A stretch of 64,000 nucleotides of DNA from Fimbriiglobus ruber (GCF_002197845.1 NZ_NIDE01000005.1:62001-126000), one strand, 5' to 3'; shown: positions 44,982-53,853, numbered from the stretch's first letter. Notes: a model not told the origin generated them from the sequence alone. Numbers and translations are program-made.

Positions 44982-45061
44982 TGCGGCGAATCTGATCCCG
45001 GGTATAGTACCGGCAGAGGGGGGAGCGTCAAGAAACCCTCGCCGCCAACTGTGGAGTACGC

Positions 45062-45484
45062 ATGTCGCAGACGACAGACCTCGTCACCCCGGACAACGTC
45101 ACGATCGAGATGATTCGGGACATTTACGATGCGGCCTTCATGGAGGCCACGCTGGACGAGGAGAAGAAGCAGATCCGCATCCGCGAAGAGGTTCTGGCCC
45201 GCGCGTTCCTGGCCGAATCGAAGGAGCGGCTGCAACTCGTCGCGTACTACGGCATCAAGGAAGACGCCCAGCGGATCGACCGCCTCGAACTGGTGAACCG
45301 GGTCAACGAGAACTACGTCCTCATCCGCGCCGGCATCGATGACGATGGCGACCTCTGGTTCGACTACTGCGTCCTCCTCAAGGGCGGCGTGACCAAGAAG
45401 GCGATCGTGCAAGCCACCCGCGTCTTCCTGATGCTCGTGCCCCGGGCGGTCAACGAGTGCGACGAGGACGGGATCGTGGACTGA
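45062..45484 (+). CDS. YbjN-domain protein
   Basis: A 140-residue cytoplasmic protein resembling the YbjN/type III secretion chaperone-like fold ([29 protein letters not shown] at the C-terminal helices). Members of this family act as chaperones or regulators; the partner here is unknown. ATG 45062 has GGAG six bases upstream. A TATAGT hexamer at 45003-45008 could be its -10 box, without a convincing -35. Divergent from nuoA. Confidence 0.7.
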   Translation: MSQTTDLVTPDNVTIEMIRDIYDAAFMEATLDEEKKQIRIREEVLARAFLAESKERLQLVAYYGIKEDAQRIDRLELVNRVNENYVLIRAGIDDDGDLWFDYCVLLKGGVTKKAIVQATRVFLMLVPRAVNECDEDGIVD

Positions 45485-45619
45485 TCGCTACTTTTGCGGT
45501 GGCTACGGTTTTCCGCGACCAATGTGCTTTTCGGCAACCGCCTCATGTCCGAAACCGGTATCGTTGTCCCGTCTCATCAGTGTGCCATCTCACGACGGGG
45601 AAAACAAACAAAGCAGTTT

Positions 45620-45740
45620 TCAGCCTGAAGGGCTGATGGTTCTCAGCCCAGGGCAACGCCCTGGGTCATACGACGGCCAGAATTTTTCAGCAATCCCAGG
45701 GCGTTGCCCTGGGCTGAGAACCATCAGCCCTTCAGGCTGA
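45620..45740. repeat. Composite inverted repeat, family A copy 3
   Basis: Perfect 46-base arms 45620-45665 and 45695-45740, spacer 29 bases. The first hairpin is the same as in copies 1 and 2; the second is CAGCC-CTTCA-GGCTG, with paired changes that keep the stem. It lies in the 367-base gap between the convergent YbjN-like gene and panC and may also end both transcripts; nothing else was seen in that gap. Confidence 0.95.
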
Positions 45741-45851
45741 GCAGAACAGATCGGTCTACCCCCCGAATCAACAAGGACACGACACGCTTCTCGGCAACCG
45801 CTTCAGAGCCGCTTCCAGTGCGACACGCGCTCGTATTCGCGTCCACTCGAC

Positions 45852-46706
45852 TCACGGGATGGTCACGTTGTCGATGAGCCGGGTCGTCCCCAGGAACACG
45901 GCGACCGCCGCCAGCGCGGGGCGGTCGAGCCGGGCGATCGGTTGGAGGGTGTCGTCGTCCACGATCGAGGCGTAGTCGATCCTCGCCCCGGGGATAGCCA
46001 CCAAATCAGCCCGGAGGGCGGACTCCAGCCGGGCCACGTCCCATTCGCCGGCCAGCGCCCGGTCGCGGACGGCCCGCAGCGCCCGGTAAATCCCCGACGC
46101 TAACGCCCGGTCCGCGGGCGACAGGTATCGGTTCCGCGAACTCATGGCCAACCCGTCCGCCTCGCGGACTGTCGGCTCGATCCGCACGTCGACCGGCACG
46201 TTCAGGTCGCGGACCATCTGGCGGATGATCCGGGCCTGCTGGGCGTCCTTCTGGCCGAACACGGCCACGTCCGGCAGCGCCATGTTGAACAGCTTGAGCA
46301 CGACCGTGCAGACCCCGCGGAAGTGCCCGGGGCGACTCGGCCCGCACAGGCTCGCGTCGAGTTTCGGCACTTCCACGAACGTCACCGCGCCCGGCGGGTA
46401 GACCTCCTCGACCGGCGGGGCGAAGACCAGATGCGCGCCGGCCGCCCCACAGATCGCCCGATCCGCGTCGAGTGTCCGCGGGTACTTGGCGAAGTCCTCG
46501 GCCGGCCCGAACTGGGTCGGGTTCACGAACACGGACACGACCACGAACCCGCTCACCCGGGCGGCCGCGCGGACGAGTTCGGCGTGACCCTCGTGCAGCG
46601 CGCCCATCGTTGGGACGAGCCCGATGACGCGGCCCGCGGCCCGTGCAGCGGCGACGGCCGCGCGGAGGTCGGCGATCGTGGTCACAACCGTCGGCAGATC
46701 GGGCAC
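45852..46706 (-). CDS. panC: Pantothenate synthetase (pantoate-beta-alanine ligase)
   Basis: Joins pantoate and beta-alanine with ATP in the last step of vitamin B5 synthesis, in the cytoplasm. The 284-residue product has the HxGH nucleotide motif in PTMGALHEGHAELV (near residue 35), the pantoate-binding VNPTQFGPAEDFAKYPRTLDAD stretch, FGQKDAQQ and the KMSKS-like MSSRNRYLSP. I chose the GTG at 46706 with GAGGG seven bases upstream; the open frame continues far upstream over the CYTH gene but is shadow there. 32 bases after the CYTH gene, same direction. Confidence 0.93.
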   Translation of the reverse strand: MPDLPTVVTTIADLRAAVAAARAAGRVIGLVPTMGALHEGHAELVRAAARVSGFVVVSVFVNPTQFGPAEDFAKYPRTLDADRAICGAAGAHLVFAPPVEEVYPPGAVTFVEVPKLDASLCGPSRPGHFRGVCTVVLKLFNMALPDVAVFGQKDAQQARIIRQMVRDLNVPVDVRIEPTVREADGLAMSSRNRYLSPADRALASGIYRALRAVRDRALAGEWDVARLESALRADLVAIPGARIDYASIVDDDTLQPIARLDRPALAAVAVFLGTTRLIDNVTIP

Positions 46707-46738
46707 GGGAAAACCCTCGTTCCGGTAACGGACCGGCG

Positions 46739-47317
46739 TCACGCGCGGGGGGCCGGCGTTTTCGCGGTCGCGGACTGGTTGAGGAGGAGTTCCAGGTACG
46801 ACCTTCGCTCCTGGTCGGTCAGTCCGAGGTCGGCGGCCGTCGCGATTACGGCCGCCTTGGCCGCCTCGAATCGTGGCTCGTCCGCCATGATCTCGATTTC
46901 CACGAACCGGCCGATGGCTCCGACGTCGTCCAGGCACACCTCGACGGCAAACCCGGCCCGCTCGAATCGGTAGACCCGCCGGACCTTGGACACGACCGCG
47001 ACCGGGCGGTATCCGAGGTGGGCAAGGAATTTTACCGCGGTCGCAGCCGCGGCTGACCCGCCCGCGACGGGGAGTTCGATCTCGGTCCGGGTCTTGGTGG
47101 CCGCGTCCCGCCGCGGCCCCTTGTACGTGAGGAAGTTGTCGGTCCCGATGCGGCGGAGGCGGAGGGCCTCGTCCGTCTTGGCGAAGTCCCGGTCCGGGGA
47201 ATTGAAGTAGTGGTCGGTGTCCTCCCGGGCCGCGGCCGCGGTCGCCCCCCACCCGGCGAGGGTCGCGACCACCCGGTCCCAGTCGGCGACCCGGTACTTG
47301 ACCTCGACTTCCAACAT
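46739..47317 (-). CDS. CYTH-domain protein (class IV adenylate cyclase-like)
   Basis: A 192-residue CYTH phosphatase/cyclase-fold protein. The ExExK signature is Glu3, Glu5, Lys7 at the very N-terminus, followed by tunnel residues (DEALRLRR, TYKGPR, TRTEIELP, VEVCLDDVG, FVEIEIM). Family members act on triphosphates: some make cyclic AMP (CyaB), others cleave thiamine triphosphate or inorganic tripolyphosphate. The substrate is not decided by the sequence. If it makes cAMP, it could link to the CRP-type site before nuoA, which is speculation. ATG 47317 with AGGGAA upstream. Confidence 0.87.
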   Translation of the reverse strand: MLEVEVKYRVADWDRVVATLAGWGATAAAAREDTDHYFNSPDRDFAKTDEALRLRRIGTDNFLTYKGPRRDAATKTRTEIELPVAGGSAAAATAVKFLAHLGYRPVAVVSKVRRVYRFERAGFAVEVCLDDVGAIGRFVEIEIMADEPRFEAAKAAVIATAADLGLTDQERRSYLELLLNQSATAKTPAPRA

Positions 47318-47415
47318 TCGCGTTCCCTCGGCGGCGCCGCAACCGCGGCTTTTCCTGGTAGAATAGCCTTCGGAGGCCGGACGGGTATGCGGGCGCGCGG
47401 AAAGCGGGGTACGAC

Positions 47416-47733
47416 GTGGGCCAGGTGGTCGCGGTGGCGCGGGTCGGGGACGTCCCGGACGGCGGCAGTATTGTCGTCGAGGTGAATCAGAAGGACGTCG
47501 CCGTGTTCCTGGTCGACGGCCAATATTACGCGATCGACGACCGGTGCCCGCACGCCGGCGCCTCTCTGTCGGGGGGCGGGGTCGAGGACGGCGTCGTCAC
47601 GTGCCCGTGGCACTACTGGCGGTTCCGGCTGACCGACGGGGCCTGGGCCGACAACCCCCGGATCAAAACCGGGTGCTACCGGGTCCACGTCGCCGGGGAC
47701 GAGATCCGGCTCGAACTCCCGGATCGGGTTTGA
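47416..47733 (+). CDS. Rieske [2Fe-2S] ferredoxin-like protein
   Basis: A 105-residue soluble Rieske protein of the type found as nitrite-reductase small subunit or dioxygenase ferredoxin. Cluster ligands are Cys44-Pro-His46 and Cys63-Pro-Trp-His66. No signal peptide, so it is cytoplasmic; no dioxygenase or reductase gene is next to it, so its electron partner is unknown. The start is a GTG at 47416 with GGGG six bases upstream. The c-type cytochrome gene follows by 54 bases. Confidence 0.9.
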   Translation: MGQVVAVARVGDVPDGGSIVVEVNQKDVAVFLVDGQYYAIDDRCPHAGASLSGGGVEDGVVTCPWHYWRFRLTDGAWADNPRIKTGCYRVHVAGDEIRLELPDRV

Positions 47734-47787
47734 ACACCACACCGCCCGGTCGCGCCCGCGGGCGCGCGGGCACGGGAGGAACAAATT

Positions 47788-48273
47788 ATGCGTCGCGCAC
47801 GGTTCTGGCTCGCGGCCGCCGGCCTGGGCGGGGTCTTGTTATGCACGTCGTTCTCGCCGTCGCAGACGCAGACGCGGGTGGCCGCCACGTACAAGATGGA
47901 GCCCGTGGCCGAGACGAGACTGATCATGGAAGGGATCACGAAGCCCAACTTCGACGGGCTGACGAAGCTCCTCAAACAGCAGCCGACCGAGGCCGACAGC
48001 TGGACGTTCGCCCGCGGACAGGCGCTAGTCGTGGCCGAGACCGGAAACCTGCTCATGCTCCGCCCGCCGAAGACGAAGGCGGCCCAGGACGTGTGGCTGG
48101 CCCGGGCGGCCGAGGTGCGGGAGGCAGGGGTGAAAGTGGCCCGGGCGGCCGGGACGAAGAACTACGCCGAGGCCCGGGTGGCCCTGACGGAAATGGTAAA
48201 CGCCTGCAACCGCTGCCACTCCGGCTTCGCGGTCAAGACCCGGCTGACTGTAGCAGACGAAGGCGACAAATAA
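47788..48273 (+). CDS. Exported c-type cytochrome (cytochrome c'-like)
   Basis: A 161-residue exported haem protein. It has a signal sequence (residues 1-20; VLLCTS could serve as a lipobox) and a single haem-binding site Cys140-Asn-Arg-Cys143-His144 close to the C-terminus, on a four-helix-type body. This layout is that of class II (c'/c556) cytochromes. ATG 47788 has GGAGG nine bases upstream. It follows the Rieske gene in the same direction; joint function in electron transfer is possible but the two are in different compartments. Confidence 0.82.
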   Translation: MRRARFWLAAAGLGGVLLCTSFSPSQTQTRVAATYKMEPVAETRLIMEGITKPNFDGLTKLLKQQPTEADSWTFARGQALVVAETGNLLMLRPPKTKAAQDVWLARAAEVREAGVKVARAAGTKNYAEARVALTEMVNACNRCHSGFAVKTRLTVADEGDK

Positions 48274-48310
48274 GTGGCCTGTCGCCGGGTCGTGCAATGG
48301 TTGGTTCGGC

Positions 48311-48370
48311 AGTTGGAGTCCCGGCTCGAGCCGGTTCGAGACAGCACCGGTTCGAGCCGGGACTCCAACT
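48311..48370. repeat. Composite inverted repeat, family D
   Basis: Arms 48311-48335 and 48346-48370, 25 bases, one mismatch, ten-base spacer. Each arm holds a CCGG...CCGG palindrome (CCGGCTCGAGCCGG in the left arm). It lies 38 bases after the cytochrome gene and could also end its transcript. Confidence 0.85.
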
Positions 48371-48559
48371 CGACCGGCTAGGAATTCCAACAGCCGGCTA
48401 TTCCCGCATCTCCAGAAGCCCCGATTCGCTTGACGGTTGCTCGCGCCGGTCTTAGTTTGTCCCCGATTCTTTAAAGCCCGGCCGGTCGCGGCCGAAATAC
48501 CCGGCAGAGTTCCCGCGCAGCCGCGCGCTCACCCGCTCACCGCAAAGGTAGCCCGAATC

Positions 48560-49513
48560 ATGTCTACCGTTCCACCGGTCCCGCCGGAAACGTCGGTCGC
48601 GCCGCCCGCGCCGCTGCACCCGTCGTCGTCCGCCGTACTCCCGCTGGCCTCGACCGGCGGGAAAGCCCGCGAGATCAAGGTCATCAGCCACTCGACGCTG
48701 TTCTACTGGTGGCCGGTCTGGGTACTCGCGTTCCTCATGGCCGGCGTGACCCTGGTCGAAAACCACCGGCTCGCCATCCTCCCGGCCGGGACCACGGTCG
48801 CGGCCGAGAGTGATCCGCCGGCCGGCGGGGCGGTGTACCGCATCCAGGTGCCCCGGAAGCCGAGCGACGCCGAGTCGGGTGCGCGGACGTCCCTACTCCG
48901 GGCGAAGAACACGACCGAGAATAACGCGAGCTACAACGCGAAAGACCCCGTTTTCCCGATCCGGATGTCCCAGCAGTCGTGGCCGGGGGCGGTGTTCGTG
49001 ATCGGCCTGATCATGACGATCATGATCACCAACGTCACCCTCCGCGGACTCTGGTCGTTCATCAGCATCGCCCTGGTCCTGGTACTCGTGCTGACGATCT
49101 CGCTGTTCAAAGTGTGGGAACACATCTTCGACGCCCTCGGCGACCTGCACATTCACATCAACATGGCCGGGTACCTGTTCATCGGCGTCTGCGTGTTCGT
49201 CCTCTGGGCCGTCGCGACGTTCATCTTCGACCAGCGGACGTACGTGATCTTCACCCCTGGCCAGATCCGGGTCTGTGAACACATCGGGGCGGCAGTCCAG
49301 GCGTACCCGACCATGAACGTGACGCTGGAAAAGCAGCGGGACGACCTGTTCCGGCACTACATTCTGGGGTTCGGGTCCGGGGACCTGATCCTGCGGATCT
49401 CGTCCGGCGGGGACAAGCGGGAGATCAAGTTGCCGAACGTGATGTGGATCGGGTCGAGGCAGCGGGAGATCGAAGACATGCTGCGGTCGATGATGACGAC
49501 GACGGCGGCGTGA
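48560..49513 (+). CDS. Integral membrane protein of unknown function
   Basis: A 317-residue protein with a Pro-rich N-terminus, one membrane segment near residues 50-68, a soluble loop, three more segments (about residues 148-225: VFVIGLIMTIMITNV, ISIALVLVLVLTISLF, GYLFIGVCVFVLWAVATFIF), and a C-terminal soluble domain of about 90 residues (TYVIFTPGQIRVCEHIG ... ILRISSGGDKREIKLPNV) that resembles bacterial PH-like domains. No family is certain. The ATG at 48560 is the first residue with protein-like sequence; the upstream part of the open frame is not. Confidence 0.72.
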   Translation: MSTVPPVPPETSVAPPAPLHPSSSAVLPLASTGGKAREIKVISHSTLFYWWPVWVLAFLMAGVTLVENHRLAILPAGTTVAAESDPPAGGAVYRIQVPRKPSDAESGARTSLLRAKNTTENNASYNAKDPVFPIRMSQQSWPGAVFVIGLIMTIMITNVTLRGLWSFISIALVLVLVLTISLFKVWEHIFDALGDLHIHINMAGYLFIGVCVFVLWAVATFIFDQRTYVIFTPGQIRVCEHIGAAVQAYPTMNVTLEKQRDDLFRHYILGFGSGDLILRISSGGDKREIKLPNVMWIGSRQREIEDMLRSMMTTTAA

Positions 49514-49537
49514 CCCCCGGAGACCCCGGAAAACGCC

Positions 49538-49564
49538 CGAACCCCCGGCCGGGCCGGGGGTTCG
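49538..49564. terminator. Terminator hairpin between convergent genes
   Basis: Perfect 12-bp GC-rich stem (CGAACCCCCGGC) with a three-base loop, between the stop of the membrane protein gene (49513) and that of the convergent charged protein gene (49602). Confidence 0.8.
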
Positions 49565-49601
49565 CGTGCGATCGGTGGATAATCCGCGGGCGGGGAGCCG
49601 G

Positions 49602-50015
49602 TCAGCTGTCGAGCGGTTCCTTGACGAGTTGCAGGTAGAAGGTGCCCTTCTTTTCTTCCTGCTTCTTGGCGAGGGCCGCCTCGGCGTCGGCCTTCTGCGC
49701 GAACGGGTACGTGTCGATCCGCTTGCTGCCGTTGTCGAAAACCACCCAGATGGCCTTCATGCGGACTTCCTTCGGGGTGCGGGTCCGCTTGACGGCCGGC
49801 TTCTTGACGGCCACCTTTTTCGGCTTCGCCTTCGGAGCCTCCCCGTCCTCGTCGCCGTCTTCGGCCACCTCGGCATCAGGCTCGTCGCCCTCTTCTTCTT
49901 CGCCTTCTTCGACTTCTTCGCCTTCCTCAGCCCCCTCGGTGCGCTCCTTGGCCTCGAGCGCCTCGGCCTGCCGCCGCAAGTCCATCCGGCTCGGGGCACC
50001 CTTCTTACGAGCCAT
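49602..50015 (-). CDS. Small highly charged protein
   Basis: A 137-residue protein: basic start (MARKKGAPSR), a long Glu/Asp-rich acidic stretch (residues 25-60), a Lys/Pro-rich stretch (62-85), and a folded-looking C-terminal part (MKAIWVVFDNGSKRIDTYPFAQKADAEAAL ... GTFYLQLVK). No family recognised. ATG 50015 has GGAGGAG about nine bases upstream; the in-frame ATG seven codons earlier lies within the Arg-rich leader and is less likely. Confidence 0.65.
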   Translation of the reverse strand: MARKKGAPSRMDLRRQAEALEAKERTEGAEEGEEVEEGEEEEGDEPDAEVAEDGDEDGEAPKAKPKKVAVKKPAVKRTRTPKEVRMKAIWVVFDNGSKRIDTYPFAQKADAEAALAKKQEEKKGTFYLQLVKEPLDS

Positions 50016-50262
50016 ACCGCGTCTCCTCCGCCTCAACGGAATGGGAATCTAGACAGATTACCGTACCCGGCGGGGGCCGGTTCGACAAGTCGTGCGGGCG
50101 GTAGCGGTCCGGATATGAACCGCTCGGCTCCGCACAGGGTATTGTTCACTCCTTCGGCATGCGGGGCTTTTTCTAACAGATGTGAATCGGTCGGTGGGCT
50201 GTCACCAGGTCCCCCGTTCTTACGCCCGGGGGTACTTTCTTTTCCTACCGCCCCCGCGGCAC

Positions 50263-51159
50263 TCAGCCGATCGCGAGCCGACCGATGAGGAGCAACCCCC
50301 CGGCGAACAGGGCGGCCGCCAGCACCATCGCGACCGGGAGCGTGAGAACCCACGCCAGCGCGATCCGGCGGAGCGTCTTGCCCTGGATGCCCGAGTGGTT
50401 GGCGGCCATCGTGCCCGCCACCCCGCTCGACAGGACGTGCGTCGTACTCACGGGCAGGTGGGCGACGTCCGCCAGGCCGATCGTCATCGCCGCCACCATT
50501 TCGGCGGCCGCCCCCTGGGCGTACGTCAGGTGCGTCTTGCCGATCTTCTCCGCCACCGTGACGACGATCCGCTTGTACCCGATCGTGGTCCCGACGCCGA
50601 GCGCCACGGCTACCCCGACGACGACCCACAAGGGGACGAACTCGATCGCACGGAGCATCGTCTTCCGGTGCGGGTCGACGACCCGTCGGACCTCCTCTGA
50701 GGGTTGACCGGCCAGCGCCTTTGTCGTTCGCAGGATCGCCCCCCGGACGTGCCAGCGGACATCCGCTTCGGGGTTCTCGGACAACTCGGACAGGTCCTTT
50801 TTCCCGGCCAATTCCTTTTCAATCACGTCGAAATCGGCCGCCAGGTCGCCGTCGACCGACACGCCCGCGGCCACGAGTTCCGCGCGGGCCGCGGCCGCGG
50901 CCTCCCGGACCTCGGCGGCCAACCCCACCTTCTGTGCGTTCAGCGCGTAGTGGAACGGCACGAACCCGATCAGGACGAGGAGGATGAGCCCCATCCCCTT
51001 CTGGCCGTCGTTCGACCCGTGGGCGAAGCTCACCCCGCCGCACGTAATCAGCAGCCAGACGCGAATCCAGGTCGGCGGCCGGTCGTCGCCCTCGGGGGTT
51101 GGTAGAGGCGCGGCTCGCGAATCAGTCGCTTCATCGCCAGTAACACCCCGCCCGCGCAC
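50263..51159 (-). CDS. PiT-family phosphate transporter, C-terminal part (frameshifted)
   Basis: C-terminal half of an inorganic phosphate transporter of the inner membrane. The second PiT signature is intact (FAHGSNDGQKGMGLI), followed by a soluble loop of about 115 residues and four or so membrane segments ending near the stop. The true protein part starts about 51098; the residues coded from 51159 to there are read out of frame. The missing first half is coded at 51048-51668 in another frame. The junction is a run of five C on the minus strand (about 51095-51100); six C would join the frames. Confidence 0.8.
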   Translation of the reverse strand: MRGRGVTGDEATDSRAAPLPTPEGDDRPPTWIRVWLLITCGGVSFAHGSNDGQKGMGLILLVLIGFVPFHYALNAQKVGLAAEVREAAAAARAELVAAGVSVDGDLAADFDVIEKELAGKKDLSELSENPEADVRWHVRGAILRTTKALAGQPSEEVRRVVDPHRKTMLRAIEFVPLWVVVGVAVALGVGTTIGYKRIVVTVAEKIGKTHLTYAQGAAAEMVAAMTIGLADVAHLPVSTTHVLSSGVAGTMAANHSGIQGKTLRRIALAWVLTLPVAMVLAAALFAGGLLLIGRLAIG

Positions 51160-51668
51160 AGGAACCCGACCAGGGGCGAGACGAGTAGGGCCAGCATGGT
51201 CTCCCCGGCCTTCGCCCAGTTGACCCCGCCCAGCCCGCGCCCGTTCAGCAAACTATTCATTACCCCCACCCCGAGGATCGACCCGATGAGCGTGTGCGAA
51301 CTCGACACGGGCAGGCCCACGTACCACGTGCCGAGGTTCCAGATGACCCCGGCCAGAAGCAACGAGAGCACCATCACCAGCGAATCGGCCGAGGCCCCGG
51401 CTTTCACCAGGAGGTCGACCGGCAACAGGTTCACGATCCCGAACGCGACCCCGGTGCCGCCGAGCAGCACGCCGAGGAAGTTCAAAAACCCGGAGTACAC
51501 GACCGCCAGACTGGCGCGGAGGGTGCGGGTGTAAATGACGGTCGTGACCGCGTTCGCCGTGTCGTGAAATCCGTTGATGAACTCGAAGCCGAAGGCTACG
51601 GCCAAGGCGATGAGAAAAAAGACCTGCTGCACCGGGGCGAGCGAACGGGCGGCGTCCCAAAACCACAT
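51048..51668 (-). CDS. PiT-family phosphate transporter, N-terminal part (frameshifted)
   Basis: N-terminal half of the same transporter. The first PiT signature is intact (FINGFHDTANAVTTVIYTRTL, residues 29-49), followed by five to six membrane segments and the conserved VSSSHTLIGSILGVG. After LIREPRLYQPP the frame runs out into a non-native tail (about 15 residues) and stops at 51048. ATG 51668. No PhoU or DUF47 partner gene is adjacent. Confidence 0.82.
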   Translation of the reverse strand: MWFWDAARSLAPVQQVFFLIALAVAFGFEFINGFHDTANAVTTVIYTRTLRASLAVVYSGFLNFLGVLLGGTGVAFGIVNLLPVDLLVKAGASADSLVMVLSLLLAGVIWNLGTWYVGLPVSSSHTLIGSILGVGVMNSLLNGRGLGGVNWAKAGETMLALLVSPLVGFLCAGGVLLAMKRLIREPRLYQPPRATTGRRPGFASGC

Positions 51669-52164
51669 GCTGCGCTCCGGGGGGTGAGCGGGGGCGTCGA
51701 AGTCGACACGGTCATACTACGGTTACGCGACTTTACCGATGTTGGACGCGGGCATTCCGTTCGCCAACTTCCCCAAACCTTCACGGTCTCGAAGTGACGT
51801 AGCCGGCACGCCGTGAGAGTCTTCCGTTCGGATCGGACGGGCAGCCCGGCGCGATCTCGGTAACAAGATCAACGCCGCCAATAAGATCCGGATTCGGTAA
51901 CTGGTCGAATGTCGGCCCTTCCCGCCGCAAAACTTCGCCACTTAACGCGCTCCGCACGCGCAACAGGATTTCGCGTGGGGACAATATCCCCTTAATCGGT
52001 CTATTCTCCCAATTTCGCCCCTCTCGCCAAATCGGCTGATTTGGATCCATCGTCATGCCCGATCTGTTCATCAGAACCCGCACGTAAAGGATGCTCGGGG
52101 GTGGTGAGGCGACCCGCCTGCCGCTCTGTCCGTCTGAATCCGCGGTGGCTTAACGGGGACACTG
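51669..52164. other. Divergent intergenic region, PiT gene and tolC genes
   Basis: About 500 bases with no credible gene; it must hold promoters for both directions. A small palindrome GGGGA-CAATA-TCCCC lies at 51977-51991 and could be an operator. No sigma-54 type element was seen. Confidence 0.4.
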
Positions 52165-53811
52165 ATGCGTCCGAAACGCCGAAGATGGTTCCGATTCGCG
52201 GCCGGCATCCTGGGGACCGGGCTCGCTTCCGCGGCCGTCGCCCAGTTGCCAGCGGATGCTCCTCCGTTCAAGAAAGCCCCACCAGGTCAGGCGGGCCGCC
52301 AAGGAAAGGTGGCCCCCGACCCGCCCCCGGCGACCATCCTTCAGGCCGGCGAAAACCCGATCGATCTGGAGACGGCTCTCCGGTTGGCTGGCGTCGAGAA
52401 CCCCGAACTCCTGCTCGCGCGCCAGCGCATTTCCGAAGTCACGGCCCAGAGACAATTGGCCGTCGCGCAGATCCTGCCGAACCTGAACGTCGGCACCAAC
52501 TTCGACCAGCACACCGGCGCCCTCCAGCAGTCCAACGGGAACATCCTGAACGTCAACCGGGACGCCCTGTATTTCGGGATGGGGGCGAACGCGGTCGCCG
52601 CCGGGACGCTCCAAATCCCCGGCCTGAATTACAACCTGAACGTCGGCGAGGCGTGGTACGGGTTCCTGTCCTCCCGCCAGCGCGAGCGGACGGCCGCGGC
52701 CGCCGCCGAAGCGACCAACAACGACGTCCTCCTCCGCGTCTGTCTCGCCTACCTCGACTTACTCCGGGGCGAGGGGCGGCGGGCGATCGCGAAGAAGAAC
52801 CGGGACGAGGCCGCCCAGGTCGAGCGGATCACGAGAGACTTCGCGGAGACCGGCCAGGGCCGGAAGGCGGACGCCGACCGGGCCGCGGTCGACCTCCGCC
52901 AGCGGGACGCCGCGTTGTCCCAGGCCGAGGCCGCCACGCTGGTCGCGTCCACCCGCCTCTGCCAACTCTTGAACCTCGACCCGTCGACCCGGCTCAAGCC
53001 GATCGACGGGTGGGCCGTTCCCGCGCCGCTCGTCCCGGACCCGATCCCGCTGACGGAACTGCTCGCGATCGCGCTGCTCCAGCGCCCCGAGTTGGCGGCC
53101 CGCCGGTCGGAGGTGCGAACCGCCTTGTACGACCTGTCGCTCTCGAAAATTCTGCCGTTTTCGCCCAACGTGATCCTGGGCTTCAGCGCGGGCGGCTTCG
53201 GGGGCGGTAGCAATCTCATCAGCACCCCGCCGGGGTTTCTCAACAGTAACGGGCAAGTCTTTACCGACCCGCGGTTCGGCAACTTCGCCGCCCGGACGGA
53301 CCTCGACGTGGCGGTGTTCTGGACGTTCCGGAACATGGGCGTCGGGAACGTCGCCCTCATCCGCGCCGCCGACAGCCGGGTCCGGCAGTCGCAGTTCCGG
53401 GAGATGGAGACGCTGAATCTGGTCCGCGGGCAGGTGGCGGAGTCGCACGCGCTGGTGTCCGCCCAGTACCTCCAGATCGACGCGGGCGAGCGGGCCGCGC
53501 GGTCGAGCCAGGCCGCGTTTTCGCAGGACCTGGAACGGATTCGCGGCGGCCAGGGGCTCCCGCTGGAAGTCCTGGACAGCATGCGGCTCCTCGGCCGGTC
53601 GCGGTACGAATACCTCGACGCGATCATCGATTACAACCGTGCCCAGTTCCAACTCTGGGTCGCCCTCGGCCGCCCGCCGGCCGGCTACCTGGCCCGCCCG
53701 GTGCCGCCCGAGTTCGTACCCCCGTCGGGCCTCCCGATCCCCCCCGGGCCGCGCGTCCTGCCGCCCGGCGCTCTCCTCCCCATCGCCACGTCCGTCAGGC
53801 CGCAGTCGTAA
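52165..53811 (+). CDS. TolC-family outer-membrane efflux protein
   Basis: Outer-membrane exit duct of a tripartite efflux system. The 548-residue protein has a signal peptide (cleavage after AVAQ near residue 27) and two outer-membrane-efflux repeats with long helices (DLETALRLAGVENPELLLARQRI near 70, and RPELAARRSEVRTALYDLS near 310), ending in a Pro-rich tail. ATG 52165 with GGGG upstream. It is followed after 42 bases by a second TolC-family gene and faces the RND pump genes, its likely partners. Confidence 0.88.
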   Translation: MRPKRRRWFRFAAGILGTGLASAAVAQLPADAPPFKKAPPGQAGRQGKVAPDPPPATILQAGENPIDLETALRLAGVENPELLLARQRISEVTAQRQLAVAQILPNLNVGTNFDQHTGALQQSNGNILNVNRDALYFGMGANAVAAGTLQIPGLNYNLNVGEAWYGFLSSRQRERTAAAAAEATNNDVLLRVCLAYLDLLRGEGRRAIAKKNRDEAAQVERITRDFAETGQGRKADADRAAVDLRQRDAALSQAEAATLVASTRLCQLLNLDPSTRLKPIDGWAVPAPLVPDPIPLTELLAIALLQRPELAARRSEVRTALYDLSLSKILPFSPNVILGFSAGGFGGGSNLISTPPGFLNSNGQVFTDPRFGNFAARTDLDVAVFWTFRNMGVGNVALIRAADSRVRQSQFREMETLNLVRGQVAESHALVSAQYLQIDAGERAARSSQAAFSQDLERIRGGQGLPLEVLDSMRLLGRSRYEYLDAIIDYNRAQFQLWVALGRPPAGYLARPVPPEFVPPSGLPIPPGPRVLPPGALLPIATSVRPQS

Positions 53812-53853
53812 GCAGGCCCGGGACGTAAGCAACAGTATGAGGGGAGAAATTCG

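Noticed and set aside
51048-51159. Programmed ribosomal frameshift in the PiT gene
   Set aside because: No slippery heptamer with a stimulatory structure was seen, and PiT transporters are not known to use frameshifting; a one-base change in the C run is simpler.
51781-52083. 100-codon minus-strand frame between the PiT and tolC genes
   Set aside because: No ribosome binding site, no domain, and lower coding-like third-position GC than the neighbours.
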